DNA from: Diplosphaera chodatii
Taxonomy: Eukaryota > Chlorophyta > Trebouxiophyceae > Prasiolales > Stichococcaceae
DNA: 64,000 bases
Reading direction: 5' to 3'
NCBI GenBank assembly: GCA_032358165.1
Contig: JAALGY010000053.1
Span: 124,001-188,000 of the forward strand
Within the stretch, counting starts at the first letter, position 1; each line of letters starts with the position of its first letter. Below, piece after piece: positions 42,922 through 60,555 of the stretch. Position numbers and translations under genes: made by a program. The notes beneath the pieces were generated by a model, which saw nothing but the letters and a program-made list of their open reading frames with translations, had not been told where the DNA came from and ran no database searches.

Positions 42922-45916
42922 GGCAAGGCGTCCGATGAGGCCGCGACGACGGGGACGGTGACGCCCCGCTCGGGCGCCACCGGCGCCACCGTGTCCGCCA
43001 AGTCCTCCGCCGGCGGGCTGGCCAGCCCGGGGCGCTCGGACGGCGGGCACACGGACACGGGCGGCGGCGGCAGCGGCGGCGGCAGCGGCGGCAAGCGGAA
43101 GCGCGGCGGCACCGCCGGCGGCGCCGGCGTGTCCCGCCAGGTGCGCGCAGCTCGCACTTCGTAACCAGTTGATGCACGACAGTGGATGGCAGCACGGCAG
43201 CGCTGAGCACAAGCAGCTGGTCAGCAGGTTCAGACCCCCCTGCGGCAGCGCCATGGCTGATGTTTCCACTTCCCAGCTCCAGTTATGCCACGCCCCAGCC
43301 CGAGGCCCCCAGCAGCCTGCTGGCCGACCACGATGGCACCAGAATCCCACTTGCAACATATCTGAGAACCTGTGCCTCAAGCCGCGTGTGTGCTGCCCGC
43401 CAGGAGCTGCAGGACATGCCCACGGCGCGCGTGAAGCGCATCCTGGCCAACCGCCAGTCCGCCGCGCGGTCCAAGGAACGGAAGCTCGCCTACATCGGCG
43501 AGCTGGAGTCGCAGGTGCGGCGCCAGGGATCATCCGCCGGCACGCTCACAAGCTGTGCCCGCTGGACGGTGTTCTGCTCTGGCTCCTGCAGCAGAGCGCG
43601 TGTGAAGTCCCGTGAGTTGCATTGTTGGCGTGTGAGGGACGGAGGGTTGAGCGGGCGTGGCGTGGCTGTCTGCAGGTGTCCACGCTGACGATGCAGCTGA
43701 CGCAGGCGAGCATGCAGCTGCGCAGCCTGCAGCAGGACACCGCGTCCCTGGGTGCGTGCTGGCCCGAAGTCTCGCCCAGATGTTCATGGAGGCACCCGCA
43801 GCACACCCGCAAGTTTCCGCACCCCAGCTCCCATATACCAAGCCGATGCTCCTGGTCCCATCTGCAGCATACTGCTGCTGAGACGCAGCGCCCGCCTTGG
43901 GTGCCTTACACCATTGTATCAGCACTGCCAAGATGCAAACCGTTGCTGTGCGCAGGGGAGTGCAACCAGGCGCTCGCGCAGCAGGCGCTGGTGCTGCGGG
44001 AGCACATGGCGCAGCGGGACGCGGAGACCGCGGCGCTGGTGTCCGAGCTGCAGTCCGCGCGGGTGGGTGGCTGATTCAGGGTTTAGGGCACCCCCCGCCA
44101 CCCCCGCCAGCGCTCAGGGTTCAGCGACCTGATTCGTGGGGGAGCGCCTTGCCTTGGAAAGCAGTCGTCATGTCGGGCGGCGCTCGGGCTGCTCACACGG
44201 CCCGCTGTGCGCGCCGCATGCTGGCGGCCCAGTCGGCAGCAGGCTGAGGGGCCCAGCAACTGGTGTGCTGGCTTTGCACGGGTTCAGGCGGAGCGACTGG
44301 TTGATTGATGCGCGCCACTCACCTGTCCGCCATCTGTGCCCGGCAGGCGCTGCTGGCGGCGCACGACATCCCCGTGGGCGGCCCCATGGCGGCCGCCGGC
44401 CGCCGCAGCCCCTTCCCCAACGGCATCCCCAGCCTCGCCGCAGGTCACCCCGGAACCTGAGAGCTGCTGCTCATGGCGCGCGCTCATGGCTTGTCCATGT
44501 GCTGTCGGGCTTGGTTTGCTGACACTCGCCTGCTGCACAGAAGCAGCTCACCAGCAAGAGTGGTGTTGCGGATGACTTTGATCAAATGTGATGGTCCTGA
44601 GGCTTCGACACGACCGCAGCACTGACCGCACCCGCTGTCTGTCCCCTCCAACATCCAAGTACGAAACAATTTAATGAATAACGAAGTTTCACAACTCAAT
44701 AAAGTTGAGTGTTAACAATGGCAAAAATATTTACATTCCGCAGGCAGCGCGTCGACGATCCACTCGTCCAGCGCGCTGCTCATGGCGCAGGCGGCGGCGG
44801 AGGGCTTCCAGCTTCCCGCTTCCGCCGTGGCGGCGGCCGCCTCCGAGGGCTTCGGCGCCGCGCCGGACGCCCTGCGCCTGGGCGAGGGCTTCGGCGGCGC
44901 CGCTGCAGGGGGGATCCCGGGGCTCAGCAACGACCTGGTGCAGCGCGCGCAGCTGCAGGTGAGGATTGGCACCTGAACCCATGGTCGCTCACCAGTAGAG
45001 CGCCCAGATCTGCCAGGGAGAACAGGCGACAAAGGCAGCTTGCAGGTCGGGAGGTAGCTGTTAGGTCGCTCACCAGTGCAGCTCCACTTGTGCCGGCTGC
45101 TCGCAGCTGCATAGTGGTGCAGATCCCATCGTTACCCAGCACATCACGCCATGCAAGGACCTCCTTTGCCAAGCCCCATTCTTCAGCCGCACATCGTGGG
45201 CCTCTTGCAGCTTCAAAGCTGCAAGAGCCCATCTGCCCAAACTGGACCCACCACGCTCCTGAGACAAGGCATTGCGATACCGAATGCAGGCCCTGGAGCG
45301 GCACCATGCGCAGCAGCGGCTGTGGGCCAACTCCGTGGGCTCCACCATCGACCCCGGGCACAGCCCCGGCGCCTCCCCCCGCGGCGGCGACCCCCCCGCG
45401 GCGGGCGGCCACCCTGGCCACCCCGGAGCGGGGGGCCCCGGCGCCTTCTCCGCCGGCAGCCTCCTGGCCGCGCAGCAGCAGCTGGTGGCGGCGGCGCAGG
45501 CGGCGCATGCCGCGAAGGACGGCCGCCTGCCCGCGGGCGACTTCATGGTGCGGCGGCAAACTGCACCGCTGGACAATGCGTTGCCCTGCATCCCCCCTTG
45601 CAGCGCATCCCAACTGTCCGGGGGCCCTGCCAGTGCACGCACCGGCGTGGCTCAAACTTTCAGCCCCAGCAGCTGCTGCTCAGCTCTTGTGTAGACAAGG
45701 GTAGCCGTTCCAGGCACAGGAGTTGTTTCACGGGCCGAATTCGTTTCTTTTCTACAGGGCGGCATCCCGGGGCTGGGCATGGGACTGGGCGCTGGCTCGG
45801 CATCTGGATCCCTGGGCCTGGGCCTCAGCGGCTACGGCGGCGGTGGCGGCAGCCGCAACGGCCGCGGCCACGGCCCCCCATCTGCCGACACCAATTACTA
45901 CCCGAACGACAGCTGA
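42922..45916 (+). CDS. bZIP transcription factor, RF2a/VIP1-like (5' end unresolved)
   Basis: Eight exons in continuous phase: 42922-43140, 43404-43514, 43676-43751, 43956-44062, 44347-44443, 44744-44958, 45290-45547, 45758-45916 (TGA). They code 413 residues plus an unlocated N-terminus. The first exon shown is Ser/Gly/Thr-rich and ends with a basic GGKRKRGG patch. The basic region is VKRILANRQSAARSKERK, with the N-x7-R DNA-contact spacing, followed by LAYIGELESQVSTLTMQL and a leucine-zipper coiled coil through GECNQALAQQALVLREHMAQ. The motif VKRILANRQSAARSKERK is characteristic of plant group I bZIP factors (RF2a, VIP1). The C-terminal half is Ala/Gly/Ser-rich with AAQQQLVAAAQAAHAAKD and a GLGLSGYGGGGG tail. 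DNA-binding dimeric nuclear factor; target genes unknown. It converges with the second bZIP gene. Confidence 0.88.
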
Positions 45917-47670
45917 GCGGCGCCAGCTTTAAAGCGGCTGCCGCAAGTAGCCAGTGCATGGGCAGCACACTGTGGGTCAGTCACAGCACACACATGATAG
46001 AGGCAGCAGACGCGACGCGATGCGATGCGACGCTAGCAATGCCGCAAGAAGGATTGCCCTAACTGGCAGCTCATAAATGCCGTGGCAGCGCACTGCTGAT
46101 GGGACGAAGGTCATGTCCAGCTGTGCGTCATCCGCAGACTCACCATCAGGGCAGCTCCAGCAAACAGCAACAAGGGCCTGTCAGAACCAAGGGTCTCTAG
46201 AAGCAAGCCTGTTACACTGTTGGGGCCAGCCGTTCAGGCAGCAGTGGAAGCTGGCCGCGGAACGACTAATTTTCCCGCCATTGGGATTGTTGATTCACGG
46301 CTGCGCCTCTCTTGGCTGCCTTAACAAGTAGCAACTTAGTTTTCAGAAGTATTTAGGCATGCGCTCTCAAGTTGACGCGCCTGCCTTGAAGTCGAGCGCT
46401 CTCTCTCAGGAGACGTTCTCTGGTTCCTGCTGCTATGGTGCACCAAAGCCGCATGTGTTGCAGCTGTGCGGCGCAGCCATGCTATAGTTTCAGAGCCACC
46501 AGTGCTTTGGCAGATTGCGCACATTCTTGGTTTAGACTGGTGAGCCTGCGCGCACATCCGTGCATTGCTGTGGACTGCTGCAGGCGCACATTGTAGGTTT
46601 TCCCTGACCTCGTACCTCTTACAGTAACATAAACGTGAATGCTGAACACACAATCACCTGGCGCAGGCAGTCATCAAAATGCAGAGGTTCAGAAGCCGCC
46701 TGCAGCATGCAGGGCGGCAGGTCTGTGCGTGTCCAGACGAACCCGAGCCGAGTGCTGACTATCCACGACTCTCATCATGCAGGGGCACCCACACAGATCA
46801 GATGCCGGTAGGATAAATGTTGCGGTGCCACAGCGCAGGCCGCCGCTCAAGCAACAAGCGGGGGCGCTGCTGCTGCGCATCCCGCTTACGTGTATCGTCC
46901 ATCTCCAAGGGCCCATGTCTCCTGGGCAAGCCGGTCGTCAAAGACAGCTCGCCGCCCCAGCAGCCGGCGGTCGGTGATGCCACTGAGGCACAGCTCCAAC
47001 CCTGAGCGCATGCCTGTCACCCCAAACAAACCCAACCCCCCCACCGGCCTGGCACCAAGCGAGATGCTGCGGCGGCGGTGGCCAGCCGCTGCCCGGGCGG
47101 CAGCAGCCAGCGAGGGGACCCGCGCCAGCAACGGCACCGCAGGAGTCCCCAGCGCCGCCCCGCGGCATCTGCCGGTGCCGCCCGTGGTCCTGCCACCCCT
47201 CCCTCTCCAATCAAGATTTCAATGCACGACTGTACCACAACACCTTCATGCGTACAGTGGTTCGGCTGCAAAGGTCTGAACTCCAAGCTGCGACAAGTTT
47301 TGTGCCCGGGCGGCTGCGGGGCCAGGGCTCGGCGGCTGCTGCCCACGATGCGAGCTCCTCTAGTGGGCATGCGCGGTCCCGGCACGGGACCGAGCATCGG
47401 CGGAGGCCTGCAAGGCCGCGTCCGCAGCGCCCTCGCACACGGTGATGCCGACGCCTTTCCACCCCAGGGGTGGCGGCTGGCGACCCAGCAGCATCTGGGG
47501 CCGCCGCCTGGGACCGGCACTCTGCATCCACGCCTGGAAGGCGCGCCACCATGACGGTGGCACGTTGGGTCCGGCGCCGTGCGGCGGCGCACGGGCCAGG
47601 AGGCCGAGGCGGGCCGGGGGCCCGGTGATTCGGAGGCGCGGCGCCCGGTCGGCTGCCCGCGGCGGCGGCG
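45917..47670. other. Convergent intergenic region between two bZIP genes
   Basis: About 1.75 kb between the two stop codons. Part must be 3' UTR. The part from about 47000 to 47670 is GC-rich and open in several frames, but none carries a motif; I read these frames as compositional. About 46300-46680 is more AT-rich. No RNA gene is recognised. Confidence 0.5.
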
Positions 47671-50600
47671 TCACAGATCCGGGAAGGGGGTGTCGCCGGC
47701 CACGAACGAGTCCAGCAGGTCGGCCATCTGGTCCATGTCCAGCGACTCGGCACTTGCTGCCTCCATTGGGGCTGTGCCCCCGGCGTCGGGGACCTCCTGG
47801 GGCAGCGGCGGCGGCCCCTGCTGCGCCGGGCCTGCGCCCTGCAGCTGCTGCAGCGCGGCCTGCTGCGTGTGCGCCGCGGCGGCGGCCTGCTGGTGGAAGG
47901 GCGGAAGCGCCGCCTCGGGTGCGGCCTGCCGCCCACCCTGGGGCGGCGCCGGCGGCGGCGCCGAGGGCAGCCCCGCGATGCGGATCTGCATGCTGCCCGG
48001 CGCCGAGCTCAGCCGCAGCGACGCCACATCCTGAGAAGGGACGGACACAGCAATCGGCATGCCGAAGCGGCTGCAAGCTCAAGCGGCACACCGCAGATAA
48101 AGACAATCCCTCGTGAAAACCTGCAAAGCAACAGGGCACAGCAACAGGGCTTCCATGCATGCAGCCTCTGCAAGGACGGCGCTGACCTGCACGCGGGCGG
48201 CCTGCTCCCGGGCCCGGTTGCCGGGGGGCGCGGCCGCAGCGTAGCGCGCAATCAGGGCATCGAGCTCCGCAGGCGTCATCGCCTACAGCAGCGAGAGCAG
48301 CCATATGAGACAGCACTACAGAGCCAACCTGTCTGTGCATGCGTTTGGCCAGTTAGGAAGCTGAAATCAGGAAGCTGGAACCTGCGATAGCCGAGTCAAA
48401 TTCACCACGCTACTCGCTACTCTGGGTGCACTGACAGGAGCACAGCGGGCCGGGGTGCGCGCCTGCAGGGATGCTGGGGTCGGGGCCACCGGGGCCGACT
48501 GGACCTTCGTCGGCTGCAGCGGCGGCGGGGCCGGCGCCGCCGCGATGGGCAGCCCCTGGAGCGGCGATGGGGTGCCAAACGGCAGGCTGCCTCCGCTGAA
48601 CGCCGCGCCGAGGCCGGCGGGACTACCGGCCGAAGCGGCAGCCCCGGCGGCCTGCGCCGAGGGCTGCCGCAGCAGCGGCTGCAGCGCGGGCGGCGGGATC
48701 ATGAAGGCGGCCGGGCCGGCGGCGGCGACGGCGGCCGCCGCCGCCGACACCGCGGCGGCGTCGAAGCCGGGGGGCCAGTGCACCGGCAGCGCGGGCAGCC
48801 CCGCGGCGGCGCCGCACCACTGCAGCGACGTCGCCGCCGGCGGGGGCGGGGCGTCCGCCAGGAGGCCGGCCGGCGCGGCGGGCGGCAACTGCGGCGGCGG
48901 CGGCTGCCCACCCTGCGGCGGGGGTGCCGTCGCCGCCGCGGTTGCCGCTGCCGCCGCGCCGGAAAGCCGCCGCCCGAGGGACCCGCTGCCGCTGCCGGAC
49001 AGCACGGCACGCGAGGCGGCGGCCGGCAGCGAGGGGGCGCGGAGCACGTTGCCGAGGCTGCCGCTCCTCCACGTCTGGGTGTCGCCGGTCTGCACGAGAA
49101 TGGACACCGGGTGAGCACGGACAAGAGTCGCTCCATACCAATATTCCAGTGGCGTTCTTGTCTCTGACAGCAGACCGGCACCTAAGCCCTCAGGCTCAAG
49201 GGTGTGCACAGGGACCGGCAACTGGCAGCACAGTGTGACGTGTGCGCACCTGGATGCTGGGGCGTCGGGGAGGGGGGGCCGGGCTGGGGTCGAATGCCGC
49301 CACAGGGTGGGGCGCCGCCGCGGCGGGCGCGCTGGCTGGAAGGGCGTACGCGGCGCGGGCGTCCTCCTCCATGGGCGCGAGCTGCTGCGGCGGCGGGCCG
49401 GGCGGCACTGCGGCCGGAAGCAGTCCGCCACCGCCGCTGCCGCCGCTGCCATCCCCCTGCAGCAGTGCACCAGGAGTGAGAATGAGGATGCAAATGTGGG
49501 TGAGATTGTGAATACCAGTGAGGATAAGAGTGAGAGTCACAGTCATATTGAGAAACTAAGGCTGCTCAACAAGGGATTGCACCCGTGAAGCCAGCTGCCC
49601 AGCAACCTGTCTCAGCACGGCAGGTGCCCAGCTGACTGGTGTGCCTCGAGACGAAGCCCCACTCACCCAGTCCATGTACTGCTCCCAGTTCGAGCCGTCG
49701 TCCGACGGCTGCACAAAATCGCGCCCCTGGTCTTGCTCCTGGCCCTGCCCCCGCTCAGGCGCCTGCTCAGGCCCCTGGTCGAGCGGTCGCTCGGGCGGCT
49801 GCGCCGCGCCCTCCGGAGGCTGCGGGTCCTCGTGCTCCGGGGTGGAACCGCCGGCGCCGCCGCCTCGCATGTGCGGCAGCGGCGACCGCTCCCGCTCGCG
49901 CTCGAGCTGCTGCTGCTGCTGGTTTTGCTCTTGCTGCTGCTGCGGTTGATGTTGCTGCGGCTGGTGCTGCTGCTGCTGCTGCGGCTCCGGCTGCAGGCGC
50001 TGTCCGTGAGCGTGGTGCTGCTGTTGGCCGGCGCCCTGCTGCTGGCTGAGGCCCTGCTGCTGCTCGCCGGGCAATTCGTGCCACGCGGACTGCGCTTCGT
50101 TGCCGCCCCCCTCGGCGCCGCCGCCGTCCGCGCCGCTCGCCGCGCTGGCCGGCGGCAGCGACGCAGTCACCTGCGCCTGCGGGCAGCCGCACGACCGTCG
50201 GCTCAATGTACGCAAAGCGCGGCCCACAGGGGTCATGGCGGCCAGCCACAGGGCAGGGCAACATGACACTTGCGCAAGGCTGCATGCGCGAGTGTGTTGT
50301 TGCAGACAGTGCAGATGTGGGATCGCATGAAGCAGCATGACTGTGCCGCACCTCCAGAGGCGTGCCGGCAGATGCAGTGAGCGCCAGGTGGCGCAGCCGG
50401 TCGCACTCGTACCGCAGCGCCGCCATCTCCGCCTCGTGAGTGCGCAGCCTGTCCTCCAGACCCCTGGCATGCTGCGTCAGCGCATAGTTTGCGGTGCCTG
50501 CATGCAAGCACACACAGCAGCTGACGAAGGGTGCAGGGCTAGCTTCACATGGCGACGTCGTTTCATGCAGATTCCGGGGTCAATGCACTGCACGTCGAGC

Positions 50601-51884
50601 AGGCAACCCCTGCATCTCCATCTGAGCCGAGCAGCAGCAGCTTCACTGCGGCTGCAGGTCAAACATGTGATTGAGCCAGCCGGAACTGATCGGCGGCTGA
50701 TCGGCGCCGATCGGCACGGCCGTCAAGGGCCTCACTTCAAGCCGATGGGGGCACATATGCTGTCGACAATTCCCTGCCACTAGCAGCAAGGGCCAACTGC
50801 ACGCCTGCCCAGAGCAAGCCAGCAGCTGTATCCCCCAAGCAGGGACCTCAACAAAAAGCAGGGTAGTGCACATGGGAAGATGAAGGTGCTGTTCCAAGAC
50901 GACTCACAGAGCGTGGCGGAGTTGGAGGCCAGGCTGTGCAGGTGGCCCTGCTGCTCGCTGATCTGCAGCGTGAGGTTCTTGACCGACTGCTCGAGGCCGA
51001 TCACGTAGCCGCGGCGGCGCTCCTTCGAGCGGGCCGCCGACTGCCGGTTGGCGATCACGCGCCGGGGGACGTCCGCTGCCGCCGCCAGCCCGCGGCTGGG
51101 GCCGGCGCCGCCGCCCGGGGCTCCGGCCGCCAGGCCGCCTTCTGTCTTGACGCTGACGCCGTGGCTGCCAACGGGCATACTAGTTATAATGGGCGGCCCG
51201 GCGCTGGCGCCTGCCGTGTCCATGGGCACGATCGGCGGCAGCAGGGCGACTACCGGCGGCGGCACCGCCAGGGGGCTGGGCCCGGGGCCCAGGCCGGACA
51301 TGGGGAGCGCTATCGGCAGCGACAGCTCGGCGCCGCTGCCGCTGCTGGAGGTGCGCAGGGTTTCGCCGCCGCCGCCGTTGCCGATGCCGTCGCCGCCCAC
51401 GCCACGCGTGTCGCTGCTGTTGCCCGACGACTCATCCGCGACGCGGCAGCCCAGCCCAAGGGGCGGGACCACGCCGCCACCCAGCGCCGGCAATCCCGCC
51501 TGCACCTGCTGCCCGGGGAAAGCTGCTGCGGCTGGCTGCTGTGTGATACGGCCACCAATGGTGCGCGGAGCCGGATCAGCGCTCGCTTTGCCCCTGCATG
51601 GTCATCACGACACCGGGTCAGACCACATCCTGCCTTGCACCGGGCTTCTGGGCGAGCGTGCACGGCAGTATGCATGCCAAGCCTTGCTGCTCGGCTAACA
51701 GCGGCAGGCAGAGCGCAGCAAGCCTGGGGTGGCACCCGCGAGTTAGGCAGCACTTCAGACTGCAGACACCACAAGAGGTCATAGGCTTGCCTCTTCGTAG
51801 GAGGCTCGGGCCCGGCCGGCGCACCGGCTCGCGGGCGAAACTCGCCACTCTGCAGCCACACAGAAAGCGTGTCATCGCCAGACA
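47671..51884 (-). CDS. bZIP transcription factor with long Q/A/P-rich C-terminus
   Basis: Exons from the high end: 51884-51754, 51508-50908, 50497-50352, 50176-49667, 49456-49250, 49089-48436, 48282-48187, 48030-47671 (TGA). They close in phase and give about 901 residues if the initiating ATG is split, with its A in an unseen upstream exon. The basic region is RRVIANRQSAARSKERRRGY (about residues 190-210), then a heptad region VIGLEQSVKNLTLQISEQQG continuing through ARGLEDRLRTHEAEMAALRY. Downstream are a Q-rich block (GLSQQQGAGQQQHHAHGQ), the acidic aromatic element SNWEQYMDW, Pro/Ala-rich stretches, a small helical motif TPAELDALIARYAAA, and a C-terminal acidic element MDQMADLLDSFVAGDTPFPD resembling an acidic activation domain. 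Nuclear DNA-binding role follows from the bZIP; regulation is unknown. Weakest points are the 5' end and the junction at 51754/51508. Confidence 0.82.
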
Positions 51885-53136
51885 CTGCGTTCCCCGAAGT
51901 CTAAGGGCCAAGGCTGCGGGACATACCGGCGGTGCATGGACCCTGGAAAAAGCGACGGAAAAGGCAACGGATAGCTGCTCATCCGCGCGTCCGCCTACGC
52001 TGGTGCTGGGTGCTTGACTCAGCTGAAAGCTGACGGCATGATGCCAGCTCGCGACGTGGGTAGCCAGCCAAGCTCCCGCTGTTCACGGTTGGGCGGCTGA
52101 GCTCCGCATCAGGCGCCCCGTCTGGTGCTCAGCGCCAGCTTGCCGGGCCCAGGGAGCTGTACTTTGCACTCGCATGGACATAGGAACGCCTTGTAGGAAG
52201 CCTGGCCCACAGCGGCGCACGGCAACAGGCCAAACTATGCGTGGAGCTCGCCTGACGAGCGGAAGCGAGGGCGAAAGGGAGCACCTTGCGGGGAGCTGAG
52301 GGCCCTGCGGCCGCTGAGAAGGCAGTGTGTTGGTTGTCTGACGAACCGCCTCCTGCCGCGGGGCTGGCCATGTCGTGTGCTGCCCGGTGCGTCAGGCCAT
52401 GCTGCAGGCATCGCCCGGTGCGTTGCTCGGCTGCCGGCGGCGTGCGGGGCGCCTCTGCGTGTCAGCAGCCGTCTGGATGCCAGCAATGGTACTGCTACCA
52501 GCTGATGAGAGTGGCTGTGTGCTCCTGGGTTGCTCGGCAACAAAACCTCAGGTCTGGCTCCAAAGCCAGCAACTGAGCGCTTTCACAGTCAACGCAACCC
52601 TCAGCGGCTGGACCGCCAGCAGGCTGACGCCATGCGCGTGCTACATCAAGTGGGAGTGTTGTAGCGTCAACACCGGCCGTGCAACGATCACTGACGCCAG
52701 CGATCACAGCGGGGCCTTTGGGCCTCGGAACTCGGGATTTTGGCGCACCAACAAGTCGGCAGCCAGCCTGGTAGCTGGGGGACTGGAGGTCTTCAGCGTA
52801 TACTTGCCAGCTACTGCAGCAGTAAATCTGGTCATGGCTTGCGCCTCATGAATCCATGTGTACAGTGTACACTCGCCAATAACACTTCGTGTTTGCAGTG
52901 ATACACTCGTTTGGGTCTTAAGGGCGGGGGCATCACACAGCAAGCCCACTCAGCCTGCCAACAAGTCTCATGTTGCACCACCGCAGAACGGTTGATGTGA
53001 TGCTGCCCGAAGTAAGATAGAGTGTGCATGGGCTCCTATGCCACAGGCTCCTGGTGCCTTTGAGCCTGCAGCGGTCTCCGCTTCACCCTAGCCCCGCATC
53101 GCCGCGCTGCCGAGCAGCGTGCGCGACGCCGTGCAC
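51885..53136. other. Intergenic between bZIP and PSMB3 genes
   Basis: Should contain the promoter and any non-coding first exon of the bZIP gene and the 3' flank of the proteasome gene. No supported coding sequence or repeat. Confidence 0.5.
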
Positions 53137-53886
53137 TCAGTCCATGCGGCCCTTCAGCGTCCGTGCGACAACCTTGTCCTTCGTGACAACATAGATGACG
53201 GCGCCCCAGCCGGAGAGCGCATCGCGGTCCATGCCGCTGATCAGGCACTGCGCCGTCGTCTCGAACAGCTCCTCCGGGCCCAGTCCGGGCCGCCACATCG
53301 CCTCGCACACCCCCATGAGGCTCTCCGGCGCGGTGCCCGACACCATGAAGTCCTTCGCCGTCTCTATCGCGCCGATGCTGTCGGTGCCCGCCAGGTACAC
53401 GCTGCCGTCGGGCTCCAGCCCCGCGATGACCGGCGACACGAAGTAGGGCCCGAACCGCTTCTCGTACAGGGTGGACGACACCAGCTGCCCGAAGGTGGAG
53501 GGCTTGATCGCGCGCTCCTCCCGCAGCTTGTACAGGTTGTGCTTGAACTTGAACAGCTCAAACCTGCAGCAGCGGCATTGTGGCAGCAGTTGTAGCATCA
53601 TGCAACACCCAGAGGACGCTTGTTTGCAGGAGAGGCGGTGCACCACGAGCACTGCTGCGCCTGAGATGGCGTATGGAGGTGTGTGTGGAGCCACTCACAG
53701 CGTCTGTGTGTCTGTGCCAAGGCCGCCGAGCCCCAGGAACAGCTGGTCGTGTATCTTGTACACTTTCTTGTAGTCTGTGGCTAGTGTCTGGAACTGCACG
53801 CCGAAGCGCAGATCGCTGCCGATGGCAAAGCACTGCTCGCCAGCCATGGCGACAATGGCGGAGCCATTGTACTCAAAGATCGACAT
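53137..53886 (-). CDS. PSMB3: 20S proteasome subunit beta type-3
   Basis: Structural beta-ring subunit of the 20S proteasome core, which degrades ubiquitinated proteins in cytosol and nucleus. Two exons, 53886-53699 and 53563-53137, give 204 residues, the usual length (yeast Pup3 205). It starts MSIFEYNGSAIVAMAGEQCF and contains GSDLRFGVQFQTLATDYKKV, LFLGLGGLGTDTQTL, LYEKRFGPYFVSPVIAGLEP, LAGTDSIGAIETAKDFMVSG and ISGMDRDALSGWGAVIYVV. As in the family, there is no processed N-terminal catalytic threonine: beta-3 is a non-proteolytic subunit. It is head to head with the ornithine carbamoyltransferase gene, with about 210 bases between start codons. Confidence 0.97.
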
Positions 53887-54097
53887 GACTGGGCACCTCG
53901 GCCCCCAGCAGCAGGTAGGCCGCCCTTAGCCCACAGGAAGCCCTTTGAGCCTCCACTTCTGTGAGGAGTGCAGGTTTGTTGCCTGCAGTGTCCGGTCTTG
54001 CTCAGTCAGAACCTTCCTGTGAGGATGCTGTTGCTTTTCCTACACGTTATCTGCGTCGTGACCAGGATGTGGTGCTGTTAATATCACGCAACTGCGA
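53887..54097. promoter_or_regulatory. Short divergent promoter region, PSMB3 / OTC
   Basis: 211 bases separate the start of PSMB3 from the proposed start of the carbamoyltransferase gene, so the two probably share a bidirectional promoter. No specific element is identified. If the upstream OTC exon is wrong, the shared region is longer. Confidence 0.4.
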
Positions 54098-56947
<2,850 letters not shown>

Positions 56948-57611
56948 CGCGGCTCTAGCATGGTGTACAATGCGCCGCAGGACTGCAGCACTTGATAGTG
57001 ACCTGGCTGGCGTTGCAGCCACTACCCTCAGCTTCCGGTGCAAATCTCGTAGAATGCTTCAGCAGGTGGTTTGAGACACGGAGCCGTATCGCAGTAGGGA
57101 CTCACAGATGTCGATCCCCGAGCAAGCACTTGATGCATGTGCTTGGTCGTACCGCCGATCCAGACCTGGCGGACATCCGCATGTTGCGTGACGACCCCCA
57201 CGCCGGCTCGATTTGCACATGCATGCTTGCGCGCGCGGCAGCAGCTTCCAAACACTTACGATTTCACAAATTGGCGGAGCGACGGTGCGACTGGCAGCAA
57301 GTTTGGGAGTCAAAAGCTGCAGATCAACTCTGCTCACTTGAAGATCAATTCGGATTGGACTGCTTGGTGCCATCAACAGCAAACACTTTTAGCGTTTGTT
57401 GGTGACAATTGCTCTTGCTCAGCAGGTCTGCTGAAAGTTTTATTGATTGCGTCTGGTTGTGAGCGTTGTTTGCCACTGCCTGCGTTCAGCGAGCGCCCAA
57501 GCTGCACACCCCATGCAAAGGGCAACAACTGGCGTGGGACGGCACGGAAGGCCGTAAAAAAACGGAACGCTCGGCAACATTGTGCAGCAGTCAACGGGCA
57601 GCGCAAGCAAC
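56948..57611. other. Intergenic, OTC to WDR5-like gene
   Basis: 3' flank of the carbamoyltransferase gene and presumed promoter and 5' UTR of the WD40 gene. Relatively AT-rich at about 57240-57440. No gene seen. Confidence 0.5.

Positions 57612-60555
<2,944 letters not shown>

Noticed and set aside
44709..45704. 331-codon open frame on the plus strand
   Set aside because: It overlaps bZIP exons 44744-44958 and 45290-45547 in another frame and reads through introns; no motif.
47360..48340. 326-codon open frame on the minus strand
   Set aside because: Alternative frame over the last exons of the long bZIP gene; long only because the DNA is very GC-rich and stop codons are rare.
48455..49114. 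Plus-strand open frame opposite the bZIP Ala/Pro-rich exon
   Set aside because: Antisense shadow of 48436-49089; Gly/Ala-rich mirror composition, no motif.
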